A stretch of 64,000 nucleotides of DNA from Acidithiobacillus thiooxidans ATCC 19377 (GTDB lineage: Bacteria; Pseudomonadota; Gammaproteobacteria; Acidithiobacillales; Acidithiobacillaceae). The number at the start of each line of letters is the position of its first letter. The first letter of the stretch is position 1. Shown piece after piece: positions 54,194 through 63,919 of the stretch. Below the pieces are notes generated by a model. It was given only the letters and a program-made list of their open reading frames with translations. It ran no database searches and was not told the origin of the DNA. The position numbers were made by a program, and so were the translations under genes. The stretch is taken from assembly GCF_009662475.1 (NCBI RefSeq), contig NZ_CP045571.1, forward strand, positions 1,982,501-2,046,500. Reading direction: 5' to 3'.

Positions 54194-55648
54194 ATGACCA
54201 TTACGATTGTCTGGTTGCGCCGGGATCTTCGTCTCGCTGATCATCCGGCCTTGTGGGAAGCCTCCCAGGAGGGGGTAGTCATACCGCTGTATATTCTTGA
54301 TGCGGATGAGCAGGCTGGCGCTGCCGAGCTCTGGTGGCGGCATCATAGTCTGCAACAATTACAGGAATCTCTTGCCCGGTATGGTTTGCCTTTAATACTC
54401 AGACGCGGGAAACCTCTGCAGATTTTGCAGGAAATTATTGCTGAAACTTCGGCGCGAGCGGTTTTCTGGAATCGCCGCTATGATCCTGCTGGAATAGCTC
54501 AGGATACCGCCATCAAGGCCGAGTTGCGCAGCCAGGGTATTGCTGTGCGCTCTTTTACGGGTGATTGCCTGGTTGAACCCTGGCTGCATCATCATGACGA
54601 GAAACCTTATAAGGTTTTTACACCTTTCTGGAAAAGCCTCCTGGCTCGCTTCAGCATTGCGCCAGCATTACCAGAACCCGATTTTTCGGCTTTACCGCAT
54701 CAACTGACCCAAGACCTGGTAACTGAAACTCTGGCAGAGTGGCATCTGCTTCCACAAAAGCCCAATTGGGCTAAACGCTTTTCGGAATTCTGGGCCCCTG
54801 GTGAAACCGGCGCCAAAAACAGACTTCAGCAATTTTTGGATGAATCACTGGTGAACTACAGTGAGGGGCGGAATTTTCCTGCCCAAAATTCCGTATCCCG
54901 ACTTTCTCCGCACCTGAGTCATGGTGAAATCAGTCCTCGTCAGATATGGCAGGAAACGCATTTTCACTTGCGGCAACATCCCGAGCTTACGGATGAAGGG
55001 GAGCATTTTTTGCGGGAACTGGGCTGGCGCGAGTTTTCCTGGCATTTACTGTTTCATTTTCCGCAGTTGCCGGATACCCCACTGCGTCCGGAATTTGCCG
55101 ATTTTCCTTGGCAAAAAGATACGCTTTTGCTGGAACGTTGGCAGTCTGGACAAACGGGTTATCCGATTGTCGATGCAGGTATGCGCGAACTTTGGCAGAG
55201 TGGCTGGATGCATAATCGGGTCCGGATGATTTGCGCAAGCTTTCTTATCAAGGACCTTCTGGTTTCCTGGCAAGAGGGAGAAGCCTGGTTTTGGGATACC
55301 CTGGTAGATGCGGATCTGGCTAATAACAGCGCCTCTTGGCAATGGGTTGCCGGTTCGGGCGCAGATGCAGCTCCCTATTTCCGGATTTTCAACCCGGTAT
55401 TACAGGGAGAAAAATTTGATCCCGAAGGCAAATATCTGCGCCGTTGGATTCCGGAATTATCCGCTCTGCCCGATCGCTTTATTCACCAGCCCTGGGCGGC
55501 AGATCAGGACCTTCTTAAAAAGGCAGGGGTGGTTCTGGGAGGCAATTATCCTCAACGGCTGATTGATCATCATGAAGCCAGACAGCAGGCCCTGGATATT
55601 TTCGAGAAGCTGAAGAAAAATAATCTGGCAAAATCTGATAATTTATAA
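54194..55648 (+). CDS. phrB: Deoxyribodipyrimidine photolyase
   Basis: A 484-residue cryptochrome/photolyase family protein: IVWLRRDLRLADHPAL at the N terminus, and the FAD domain with GWREFSWHLLFHFPQLP, YPIVDAGMRELWQSGWMHNR and ANNSASWQWVAGSGADAAPY. It repairs UV-induced pyrimidine dimers using blue light. Confidence 0.95.
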   Translation: MTITIVWLRRDLRLADHPALWEASQEGVVIPLYILDADEQAGAAELWWRHHSLQQLQESLARYGLPLILRRGKPLQILQEIIAETSARAVFWNRRYDPAGIAQDTAIKAELRSQGIAVRSFTGDCLVEPWLHHHDEKPYKVFTPFWKSLLARFSIAPALPEPDFSALPHQLTQDLVTETLAEWHLLPQKPNWAKRFSEFWAPGETGAKNRLQQFLDESLVNYSEGRNFPAQNSVSRLSPHLSHGEISPRQIWQETHFHLRQHPELTDEGEHFLRELGWREFSWHLLFHFPQLPDTPLRPEFADFPWQKDTLLLERWQSGQTGYPIVDAGMRELWQSGWMHNRVRMICASFLIKDLLVSWQEGEAWFWDTLVDADLANNSASWQWVAGSGADAAPYFRIFNPVLQGEKFDPEGKYLRRWIPELSALPDRFIHQPWAADQDLLKKAGVVLGGNYPQRLIDHHEARQQALDIFEKLKKNNLAKSDNL

Positions 55649-55812
55649 TCCAATAAAAATATAAAACCGTATTAATATAATTAACCGGAAAACCATCCAA
55701 AAAGTTTTTAGTTGAACTTTTGAGATTATCTACTACTCTCAATAAGGAGACATTCATTCAATTTGGATGTTGATTATTGCAATTTCATGACGAAAAAACG
55801 GAGGGAACATCT

Positions 55813-57099
55813 ATGAAGCCTCATGTTGTCGTTCTTGGTGGTAATTTTGCCGGTCTCGCTTCAGCACAAAAAGTGCGTGAACTTTGTGGAGAATCGGTGC
55901 GTATCACCGTTATTGATCGTAAGAATTTCTTGTTATTTGTGCCTAATGTGCCCGCCGAAGTATTTGAGGGACGCGATCCCAGTAAAACCCTGGCGATGGA
56001 TATCCCGAGCACTTTGGATGAAGATGATATTGGTTTTATTCAGGCCGAAATCAAAGCCATTGATCCGGATGCCAAGCGTGTGGATTTTGTACCGAATGAG
56101 CGTCCCGGTGCTGCGCCCGAAAGCATGTCTTATGACTATCTGGTTGTCGCCGTAGGTAATCGTCTGGCCTATGATAAAATCGAAGGCTTTGCCGAACACG
56201 GCCATACGGTCAGCGATTTTTACTACGGTAACAAATTACGTCACTTCCTGGCCCATGAATACAAAGGTGGTCCGGTAGCCATTGGTTCTGCCCGTTTCCA
56301 TCAAGGCGATGGGACCAAAGACATCAAGTTATATGGTGGTCATGCTTTCCCCACTGCCGAAGCCGCCTGTGAAGGCCCGCCCGTGGAAACCATGTTGTCC
56401 ATGGCTACCTGGTTAGGTCAGCACGGCAAGGGTGGTCCCGATAAAGTCACGGTGTTTACCCCAGCTTCCCTGATTGCTGAAGATGCTGGTGAAAAAGTAG
56501 TGGGCAAGCTTCTCGAAATCGCCGGGGGCATGGGTTTTAATTATGTCAATGAAGCCAAAGATATTACCCGGATAACCAAGGACGGTATTGAACTGGCCAG
56601 TGGTAAAAATATTGAAGCCGAATTGAAACTGGTTTTCCCGGACTGGGTTCCCCATGATTTCATGAAGGGACTGCCCATCAGTGATAATGAAGGCTTTGTG
56701 GTAACCGATGTGACCATGCGTAATCCCAAGTATCCCAATGTGTTTGCAGCGGGTGACGCGGCTGCCATTACGGTGCCGAAGCTGGGCGGAATTGGTCACG
56801 CCCAAAGCGAAATTGTCGCCAAGCAAATCGCCAAGGATCTGGGGAAAATGGCTCCGGCGGAAGCCGACAAGCCTCTGGAACCCGTAGTCTATTGTATTGG
56901 TGACATGGGGAATAATCAGGCCTTTTATATTCGTTCCAACAGCTGGTTTGGTGGTCCTGATCAGGTTCTGAAAATGGGCCATATGCCCTTCTTGCTGAAA
57001 ATGCAGTACAAAAATCTCTTCTTCAAGACGAAAGGTAAAATGCCGGAATGGGGGCTTGATGCTTCTAAATTACTGGCCGAAAAACTCTTCGCAGCCTGA
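55813..57099 (+). CDS. Sulfide:quinone oxidoreductase-like FAD protein
   Basis: A 428-residue flavoprotein of the two-dinucleotide-binding-domain superfamily. The FAD-binding start is VVVLGGNFAGLASAQ, and the C-terminal FAD contact is VFAAGDAAAITVPKLG. Two Cys in SQR-like positions are C186 (AEAACEGPPVE) and C361 (VVYCIGDMGNN); a third SQR Cys is not seen. GGAGG precedes the ATG at 55813. With the DUF1641 gene behind it, a role in sulfide or sulfane oxidation to quinone is likely, but NADH dehydrogenase type II cannot be excluded. A terminator follows. Confidence 0.8.
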   Translation: MKPHVVVLGGNFAGLASAQKVRELCGESVRITVIDRKNFLLFVPNVPAEVFEGRDPSKTLAMDIPSTLDEDDIGFIQAEIKAIDPDAKRVDFVPNERPGAAPESMSYDYLVVAVGNRLAYDKIEGFAEHGHTVSDFYYGNKLRHFLAHEYKGGPVAIGSARFHQGDGTKDIKLYGGHAFPTAEAACEGPPVETMLSMATWLGQHGKGGPDKVTVFTPASLIAEDAGEKVVGKLLEIAGGMGFNYVNEAKDITRITKDGIELASGKNIEAELKLVFPDWVPHDFMKGLPISDNEGFVVTDVTMRNPKYPNVFAAGDAAAITVPKLGGIGHAQSEIVAKQIAKDLGKMAPAEADKPLEPVVYCIGDMGNNQAFYIRSNSWFGGPDQVLKMGHMPFLLKMQYKNLFFKTKGKMPEWGLDASKLLAEKLFAA

Positions 57100-57104
57100 A
57101 AAAC

Positions 57105-57126
57105 GAGGGCCGCGAGGCCCTCTTTT
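57105..57126 (+). terminator. Rho-independent terminator after the SQR-like gene
   Basis: GAGGGCC and GGCCCTC form a perfect 7-bp stem with a GCGA loop (57105-57122), followed by TTTT. The DUF1641 gene begins 36 bases later, so some read-through or a separate promoter is needed. Confidence 0.8.
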
Positions 57127-57161
57127 ACTATTGGCATGATATAAATCAAGGGAGATGCATT

Positions 57162-58013
57162 ATGGCAGCACAAGAATCTTTCACCCCTCAACTCACACCA
57201 GAACAATGGGCAGGTCTTGCCCGCTTGGGCGACCTTGCCCATGGTAGCGAAAGCTTTATGGGTAGCCCGGCAGGAAACCTGCCCATGGACCTGGCGCTCA
57301 AAGCCGGCACATGGAATGAACGCTATGATCTGGAAGGGAGCATTGAAGAGTTGCTTGATACGCTTAAAGTCCTGCGTGAAAGCGGTCTTTTGTCGCTCAT
57401 TCGTGAAAATGCCGCTTTTGTGACCGAAAGCATAGCATTAATGAAGCCTTTCATCCCCGGTCTGCTGAGTAAACTCCATGAAATGCCTTTGGCGGAATGG
57501 TTATCTGCCCTGCAGATGTTTGGCGAAATCATCCCGAAAATAAATGCCGTTATGGACTTTCTCCAGGGGCCCGCAGGTAGTGCTGTGGTGGCCAAAATCA
57601 AGAAACTGGGTGATATCTGGCAGGAAACCTCAGCTGATACCACCATTGTCGAAGCTTTGCGCCTGCTGAAACAGATGCAGGACGATGGCAACCTGCAGCG
57701 CGTTGCAGACCTCAGTCGTCAGATCGGTCTTTTTGCTGAAACTATTGATCTGGAAAGCTTACTGGGGCAACTCGTGCAGAAAAGCCAAGGCAATCCGCTG
57801 GTCAATTCCGCCGCGAGCCTGATGCAAAGCGGAAAATTAATGGCTGCCGCCCTTGCGGATGCTGCCGAACATGAGGCCACCGGCAAAGCCGGAGGACTAT
57901 CCGGTCTGTATCACATGCTCAAGGATCCCGATGTTCAACGGGGTATGCGCGTGGTCGCTGTATTGCCCGTTTATCTCGAAAAAGCGGGTGTTCTGCCCAA
58001 GCACAAAGATTAA
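57162..58013 (+). CDS. DUF1641 protein, partner of SQR-like gene
   Basis: A 283-residue, mainly helical soluble protein (IEELLDTLKVLRESGLLSLI, then LGQLVQKSQGNPLVNSAASL). The DUF1641 family is often found next to sulfide:quinone reductases and formate dehydrogenases. Exact role unknown; it may anchor or regulate the flavoprotein at the membrane. Confidence 0.8.
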   Translation: MAAQESFTPQLTPEQWAGLARLGDLAHGSESFMGSPAGNLPMDLALKAGTWNERYDLEGSIEELLDTLKVLRESGLLSLIRENAAFVTESIALMKPFIPGLLSKLHEMPLAEWLSALQMFGEIIPKINAVMDFLQGPAGSAVVAKIKKLGDIWQETSADTTIVEALRLLKQMQDDGNLQRVADLSRQIGLFAETIDLESLLGQLVQKSQGNPLVNSAASLMQSGKLMAAALADAAEHEATGKAGGLSGLYHMLKDPDVQRGMRVVAVLPVYLEKAGVLPKHKD

Positions 58014-58124
58014 TCTTTTTATTGTTTCAGGAAAGGGTACCGGAAGAACAACGCATTTTGATCATTAAATAACACCAGCCGGTACTAGAAATCTGCAGAC
58101 ATTCATCCATCCAGGAGTGATTAA

Positions 58125-60488
58125 ATGGAATCAGTCAGTAAGGCACCGGCAGCACAATGGCGTCATCCGGTATGGTCTACCGCCCGGAAGTCCTGTGTAG
58201 GGACAGCACTGGGCACCAGCAAGCTGTGGTTCACCACCGGCAGTGGCATCATTACCGAAGTGTTTTATCCGCGCATTGATATTCCGCAGGTGCGTGATCT
58301 CGGATTTATCATTGCCGATGATCAAGGCTTTTGGCAGGAACTGAAAACCCTGCCAGAGCCGGCTCTGGAACTGGATGATCCGCAGGTACCGCTACCGATC
58401 ATCCGCCATCATCACGCGCGTTTTGACTTTACCATCAAGGTCTGTGCTGATCCTGACCGCGATGTGCTGCTCATCGATTTTCAGCTGGAAGGAGATTCCA
58501 GTCTCCGCCCCTATCTGTTGTGTTCAGCGCGACTCGGGGAAGATGCCGAAAACAATCGGGCCTGGGTCGGTAACTGGGAAGGTCGCAAGGTACTGTGGGC
58601 AGAACAGGGTCCGTTCGGACTGGCTCTCGCCTGCCGGAATGCCGCCGGTTACGCGGCGCTGGAACGCTGCAGCGTTGGGGAAGTCGGCGCCAGCGACTTG
58701 TGGCAGGATTTTCATGAGCATGGACGCATGCTCTGGGAATACGGGGAAGCCGGACCCGGTGAAGTTGCCCTGGCCGGACAAATGCCCCGTCAGGGTACTC
58801 TGGCTTTAGGACTGGGCTCCAGCAAAGAAGCCGCCGCGACCAATGCCTGGAGCGCGCTGGCGAATGGTTTCCAGGCCACGTCATCCAGTTATACGGATTT
58901 GTGGCAGGCCTGGCACAAAAAGCATCCCCGCCCCCGCAATTTCGCCAGCAAACTTCCCAATACGGCCAAAACTCTTTATGCCCGTTCCAAAAATATTCTG
59001 AAGGTCCATGAAGACCGGACTTTTCCCGGCGCGCTGGTCGCCAGCCTTTCGGTGCCTTGGGGTGAAGCCAGTACCAGTCGCGGCGGCTATCATCTGGTCT
59101 GGTCCCGGGACCTGGTCGAAAGCGCCGGAGCCCTGGTCGCCATGGGGGCTACCCAAGAAGCCCGACAGGTGCTGACTTATCTCATCAGCACCCAGCAGAC
59201 TGATGGTCATTGGTTGCAAAACCAGTGGCTCGGTGGCAAACCATTTTGGCAAGGTGTCCAACTGGATGAAACCGGGTTTCCCGTTTTACTGGCCGCGCTG
59301 CTCCGCCAGCATGACGCCTTGGAAGACATTGCCGTAACCGATATGGTCCAGCGTGCCCTGCACTTTATTGCCCACGAAGGCCCGGTAACCGGACAGGATC
59401 GCTGGGAAGAAGATGGCGGGGTCAATACTTTTACGCTGGCAGTCGCCATTGCAGCGCTGGTAGAAGGTGCCGAATTAATGGGCGGTAAAACCGCTGAATG
59501 TGCACTGATGCTGGCGGACTACTGGAATGCACGGCTGGAAGACTGGACCTTTGTCAAGGATACGGATCTGGCCAGACAGTATCAGGTACCCGGTTATTTT
59601 GTGCGGATTACGCCGGAAGATGTGCTGGTTCAGGATGGCGCCAAAGATGAGTGGGTGTTGATCAAAAACCGGGCGCATGATCCGCATCTTCCCGCCAGCG
59701 AGCAGGTAGCCAATGATTTTCTGCAACTGGTGCGTTATGGACTGCGCAGCGCAGCAGATCCTCACATTGTTGCCTCCGTCAGGGTGATGGATGCCCTGCT
59801 CAAAACCGACACCCCCAGTGGTCCGGTATGGCATCGTTATAATGGCGATGGCTACGGAGAACACCAGGATGGCAGCCCTTTTGATGGCACCGGTATTGGT
59901 CGTGGCTGGCCATTGCTGGTTGGAGAGCGCGGCCATTACGCGCTGGCCGCTGGAGAAAGCGCCCTGCCCTACATTGAAGCCATGGCCGCCATGACCGGGA
60001 AAGGTGGCCTACTCCCCGAACAAATCTGGGAAGCCGACCCGATTCCGGAAAAAGGCCTGGAACCGGGCCACCCCAGTGGTTCCGCCATGCCACTGGTTTG
60101 GGCCCACGGTGAATATATCAAACTGTGTCACAGCTTCATAAAAGGGGAGCCCGTAGACCGGCCTGCAGCCACCTGGAAACGCTATCAAGGGAAAAAACCG
60201 GATATTGACTACCGCCTTTGGCGCTTGCGGCAAAGGCCCCGGCAATTACCGGCAGGTCAGGAGTTACGTGTGCTGCTTCGCGCTCCTTTTACGGTTCATT
60301 GGGGTATTAACGGCTGGCAGGATGTGCAAGATCTCCACTCGGAAGACTGGGAACTGGGCCATGTAGCCATTTTACCCCTGAAACCGTTAAGCGAGGGAGA
60401 AAGTGTTCAGTTCACCATCCGTTGGCAGGAAAGCGGAGACTGGATTGGAGAAAATTTTCATCTGGATATTACAGGAGCTTTGGCATGA
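58125..60488 (+). CDS. Glucoamylase-like glycoside hydrolase family 15 protein
   Basis: A 787-residue protein with an N-terminal beta-sandwich domain and a GH15 (alpha/alpha)6 barrel. Key segments: SRGGYHLVWSRDLVESAGAL, KDEWVLIKNRAHDPHLPASE, GPVWHRYNGDGYGEH, and GLLPEQIWE with a catalytic Glu. A C-terminal carbohydrate-type beta domain follows (about 690-787). No signal peptide is visible, so it probably acts on intracellular alpha-glucans. It is the first gene of a four-gene operon that could turn glucose into an oxidised product and export it. Confidence 0.88.
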   Translation: MESVSKAPAAQWRHPVWSTARKSCVGTALGTSKLWFTTGSGIITEVFYPRIDIPQVRDLGFIIADDQGFWQELKTLPEPALELDDPQVPLPIIRHHHARFDFTIKVCADPDRDVLLIDFQLEGDSSLRPYLLCSARLGEDAENNRAWVGNWEGRKVLWAEQGPFGLALACRNAAGYAALERCSVGEVGASDLWQDFHEHGRMLWEYGEAGPGEVALAGQMPRQGTLALGLGSSKEAAATNAWSALANGFQATSSSYTDLWQAWHKKHPRPRNFASKLPNTAKTLYARSKNILKVHEDRTFPGALVASLSVPWGEASTSRGGYHLVWSRDLVESAGALVAMGATQEARQVLTYLISTQQTDGHWLQNQWLGGKPFWQGVQLDETGFPVLLAALLRQHDALEDIAVTDMVQRALHFIAHEGPVTGQDRWEEDGGVNTFTLAVAIAALVEGAELMGGKTAECALMLADYWNARLEDWTFVKDTDLARQYQVPGYFVRITPEDVLVQDGAKDEWVLIKNRAHDPHLPASEQVANDFLQLVRYGLRSAADPHIVASVRVMDALLKTDTPSGPVWHRYNGDGYGEHQDGSPFDGTGIGRGWPLLVGERGHYALAAGESALPYIEAMAAMTGKGGLLPEQIWEADPIPEKGLEPGHPSGSAMPLVWAHGEYIKLCHSFIKGEPVDRPAATWKRYQGKKPDIDYRLWRLRQRPRQLPAGQELRVLLRAPFTVHWGINGWQDVQDLHSEDWELGHVAILPLKPLSEGESVQFTIRWQESGDWIGENFHLDITGALA

Positions 60489-61270
60489 TTCATCTTGATT
60501 TGCAGGGACGACGGGCCTTAGTCACCGGTGCCAGTGGTGGATTGGGACGAGCTATTGCGGAAACTCTGGCGGCAGCGGGCGCAGAAGTGGCGGTCCATTA
60601 TCGCAAGGGCAAGGATGAGGCCTATGCCGTGGTCGACAGCATCAACAAGGCAGGCGGCAAAGCGCAATCATTCCAGGCCGACATCTCTGATCCGGCCGCA
60701 GTGGAAAAACTGGTACAGCAAATCGAGCAGGCTTTTGGGGGCCTGGATATTCTGGTCAACAATGCTGGTATGGACGGGCCGCGTGCCCTGGTGGGAGATG
60801 ATGACCCGCAAATCTGGGAGAAAGTACTGAGCGTTGATCTGCTCGGTCCTTATTATTGTGCCCGGGCAGCCATTCCGCGCATGGAAAAACTCCAGGGCGG
60901 GGTCATCATCAATATTACTTCGGTGCACGAATTCATTCCCTGGGAAGGCTATAGTGCCTACACCAGCGCCAAGGCGGGATTATCCATGTTCACCAAAACC
61001 CTGGCCCAGGAAACCGCAGACAAAGGCATTCGCGTGGTGGCCCTTGCCCCGGGTGCCATTCAAACACCCATCAACGAATCGGTGTGGAGCGATCCTCAGT
61101 CGTTGAAAGATCTCGACAAAAAAATCTCCATGGGTCGCCTCGGCAAGCCCCGGGAAATTGGTAATGTCGTGGCTTTTCTGGCGAGTGATCTCGCCAGTTA
61201 CATCACCGGCACCACCCTTGCTGTAGATGGGGGCATGTTGATTTATCCGGATTTCCGCCACGGAGGATGA
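60485..61270 (+). CDS. Short-chain dehydrogenase, glucose 1-dehydrogenase-like
   Basis: A 261-residue SDR with TGASGGLGRAIAE (cofactor), NNAG, catalytic Ser and YSAYTSAKAGL (Tyr and Lys). The closest functional match by eye is NAD(P)-dependent glucose 1-dehydrogenase. It overlaps the GH15 gene by four bases (ATGA), so it probably oxidises the glucose released by that enzyme. Confidence 0.87.
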   Translation: MIHLDLQGRRALVTGASGGLGRAIAETLAAAGAEVAVHYRKGKDEAYAVVDSINKAGGKAQSFQADISDPAAVEKLVQQIEQAFGGLDILVNNAGMDGPRALVGDDDPQIWEKVLSVDLLGPYYCARAAIPRMEKLQGGVIINITSVHEFIPWEGYSAYTSAKAGLSMFTKTLAQETADKGIRVVALAPGAIQTPINESVWSDPQSLKDLDKKISMGRLGKPREIGNVVAFLASDLASYITGTTLAVDGGMLIYPDFRHGG

Positions 61271-61274
61271 CACT

Positions 61275-62789
61275 ATGGATGCCGATGTCATTATTATCGG
61301 CAGCGGTGCGGGTGGCGGAACACTGGCCCGTGCCCTGGCGGACTCTGGTTTACAAATTCTGATTCTTGAACGCGGCGATTATTTACCCCGTGAATGGGGA
61401 AACTGGGATCCCCAGACAGTTTTCGGTGAACACCGCTATCATACCGATGAACAGTGGCATGATCAGGACGGCAAAGCCTTCTCACCGGTCACCGGCTATC
61501 ATGTCGGTGGCAACACCAAGTTTTACGGGGCAGCCGTTTTACGTCGCCGCGCCAAGGATTTTGCGCTTCGCCAGCATCAGGGTGGCGATACCCGAGCCTG
61601 GCCCATCACGTATAATGATCTGGCACCCTTTTATGATGAGGCCGAATCCTGGTATTTCACGCACGGCGAGGCCGGTGCCGATCCTACTGAAGCCCCCCGC
61701 AAAGCTTATCCCTACCCCCCGTTTCCCCATGATGAAGATATCGCTTTGGTGGATAAGGCTCTGCGCGAGATGGGCTATCACCCCTTTCCCCTGCCCCTGG
61801 CACTCCACCGTTTGGCCGATGAACCTGAACAAAGCCCCTGCGTGCGCTGCCCGACTTGTGATGGCTTTCCCTGTATGCTCCATGCCAAGGGTGATGCGGA
61901 ACTGTGCGGTGTCCGCCCCGCATTGCAACACAGTAATGTCCGGATGCTGACCGGCCATCGGGTGCGCCGTCTGATCCATGGTAAAAATGGCAAAACGGTG
62001 GAATCTGTCGAGACTGATCAGGGAAGCTTTACGGCCCGGCTGGTGGTTTTGGCTGCAGGAGCGGTCAATAGTGCGGCTCTCCTGCTGGCTTCTGCATCGG
62101 AAAAATATCCTTCCGGACTGGCTAACCATAGTGATCAGGTTGGGCGCAATTATATGTGCCATCTCAATAGCGCCTGCATGGCTATTAAACCGGGTCGGGA
62201 AAATCGCAGCATTTTTCAGAAAACCCTGGCTTTGAACGATTTTTATGAAGACTCCGGAGACCCGGACTATCCTTATCCACTGGGGCATATTCAGGGGCTG
62301 GGAAAGGTCACACCGGCCCTGCTCCATGCGCAGCGGCCGCTCATGCCGATTCCCATCAGCGCCTGGACGGCCAGTCATTCCGTAGATTGGTGGCTGACCA
62401 CCGAAGACCTGCCTGATCCCGACAACCGGGTGACTCTGGATACCGATGGCAACATTTGTCTGGCCTGGAACCCCAAAAACCGCGAAAGTCATCGCCGCCT
62501 CTGCCAGAAATGGCGGGAGATTCTGCAGAAGGCCGGGTTCATGGGCGTATTTTTTCAGGCCATGGATATTTCTGCCACCGCCCATCAGGTCGGAACCTGC
62601 CGCTTTGGCGAAGATCCTGCCGACAATGTTCTTGATCCTCATTGCAAGGCGCATGATCTGGACAATTTGTATGTGGTGGATGCCAGCTTTATGCCCTCGA
62701 TTAGTGCGGTCAATCCCTCACTGACCATCATGGCCAATGCCTTGCGTGTCAGTGCGCATATTATTCAGCACGCCAAAGGCGGCCTGTGA
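61275..62789 (+). CDS. GMC-family FAD oxidoreductase
   Basis: A 504-residue glucose-methanol-choline oxidoreductase: FAD-binding VIIIGSGAGGGTLARALADS, and the C-terminal HxN region TAHQVGTCRFGEDP, then VVDASFMPSISAVNPSLTIM. A CVRCPTCDGFPC cluster of four Cys could bind an iron-sulfur centre or zinc and is found in some bacterial GMC proteins. It starts four bases behind the SDR gene. It may oxidise the sugar lactone further. Confidence 0.87.
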   Translation: MDADVIIIGSGAGGGTLARALADSGLQILILERGDYLPREWGNWDPQTVFGEHRYHTDEQWHDQDGKAFSPVTGYHVGGNTKFYGAAVLRRRAKDFALRQHQGGDTRAWPITYNDLAPFYDEAESWYFTHGEAGADPTEAPRKAYPYPPFPHDEDIALVDKALREMGYHPFPLPLALHRLADEPEQSPCVRCPTCDGFPCMLHAKGDAELCGVRPALQHSNVRMLTGHRVRRLIHGKNGKTVESVETDQGSFTARLVVLAAGAVNSAALLLASASEKYPSGLANHSDQVGRNYMCHLNSACMAIKPGRENRSIFQKTLALNDFYEDSGDPDYPYPLGHIQGLGKVTPALLHAQRPLMPIPISAWTASHSVDWWLTTEDLPDPDNRVTLDTDGNICLAWNPKNRESHRRLCQKWREILQKAGFMGVFFQAMDISATAHQVGTCRFGEDPADNVLDPHCKAHDLDNLYVVDASFMPSISAVNPSLTIMANALRVSAHIIQHAKGGL

Positions 62790-63919
62790 AACGCGGGCTC
62801 AGTGCCGTTTATATTGCCGGTTTTTTGCAGGGAGCTGCTTTTGTGCTGATTCCAGCACTGGGTACCACCCTGCGCAGCGCACCTTACGATATGAGTAATG
62901 CCACTTACGGCATGTTGTATTTTCCGGAAATCATCGGCGCCATATTGGCGGCTTTGAGTGCGGGGGCCATTCATAAACGCCTGGGCAGCAAGGGGCTGTT
63001 TCGTCTGGGAGCCCTTATCAATGCCGTTGCCATGGCTTTTCTGGTAGCGGCTTTTTTCAGTTCCGGGCTGTTCGTTGTGCTGTTACTGCTGGCTGAAACA
63101 CTGATGCTCGGTATCGGGTTCGGCTTGACTAATGCTGCCATCAATCGGGCTGCGTCGCTCCTCTTTGCGGGCGCTGCGGCGGCGGCCGTCACCATTCTGA
63201 ATGCCGTCATTGGCGGAGCAACTGCCGTATCGCCCATGATTCTGACTGGCGCACAAAGCTGGTTGAGCTGGGTGGCCTGGCCTGCCCTCATTCTTTTGCT
63301 TTGGTTCGTTCTACTCTTATTTCCACTCGCGGAGGATACAGATACGCACGAACTGGGCGGCTTACGTGCCTGGAGACGCTCCATGATGCCCTTCGCTTTT
63401 GCAGTAGTGATTTATGCGATCTGTGAAGGCAGCTTTGGCAGCTGGGCCAATGTTTTGGTCAGTGTCGACCGCCATCTTCCCGCCGCGACCGGCGCCCTGG
63501 CCCTGTCACTGTTCTGGGGAGGCATGACCGTTGCCCGGTTCATTTTGGGCAGTATTCCCGACCGCTTTCTTTCCCGACGCTGGGTTTATCGCCTGGCGCC
63601 TATCGGTATGGCAGCCTGCTTTATCATCATCCCCCATCTGCTCAGTGCAACGGCGCTGTTACTGGCATTTGCCCTCGCCGGTGCAGCTTGCGGTATATAC
63701 TACCCCTACAGCATGGCTTTCGGAGTGGCCGCACACGGCAAGGAAGGTACGCAAATGGCTGGACTATTGGTTGGAGCGCTGATGATTGGCGAAGGCATCG
63801 GCTCTACCGGACTGGGACCACTGCAACATTTCATTTCACTGAATCAGATTTATACTTTTTCCGCCCTATGGGCGATCCCACTGCTCTGGCTGGCCTGGCG
63901 CAATAGCCGGCAGCAATAA
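62786..63919 (+). CDS. MFS transporter
   Basis: A 377-residue protein with about 12 transmembrane helices and MFS loop motifs (AGAIHKRLGSKGLFRLGALI, then ILGSIPDRFLSRRWVYRLAP). Its GTG start overlaps the GMC stop codon. As the last gene of the glucan operon it may export or import the sugar or acid product. The start would normally be read as Met (KRGLSAVYIAGFLQG follows). Confidence 0.83.
   Translation: MKRGLSAVYIAGFLQGAAFVLIPALGTTLRSAPYDMSNATYGMLYFPEIIGAILAALSAGAIHKRLGSKGLFRLGALINAVAMAFLVAAFFSSGLFVVLLLLAETLMLGIGFGLTNAAINRAASLLFAGAAAAAVTILNAVIGGATAVSPMILTGAQSWLSWVAWPALILLLWFVLLLFPLAEDTDTHELGGLRAWRRSMMPFAFAVVIYAICEGSFGSWANVLVSVDRHLPAATGALALSLFWGGMTVARFILGSIPDRFLSRRWVYRLAPIGMAACFIIIPHLLSATALLLAFALAGAACGIYYPYSMAFGVAAHGKEGTQMAGLLVGALMIGEGIGSTGLGPLQHFISLNQIYTFSALWAIPLLWLAWRNSRQQ

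Noticed and set aside
61539-62654. 371-residue frame opposite the GMC oxidoreductase gene
   Set aside because: Antisense shadow; no recognisable domains and no ribosome site.
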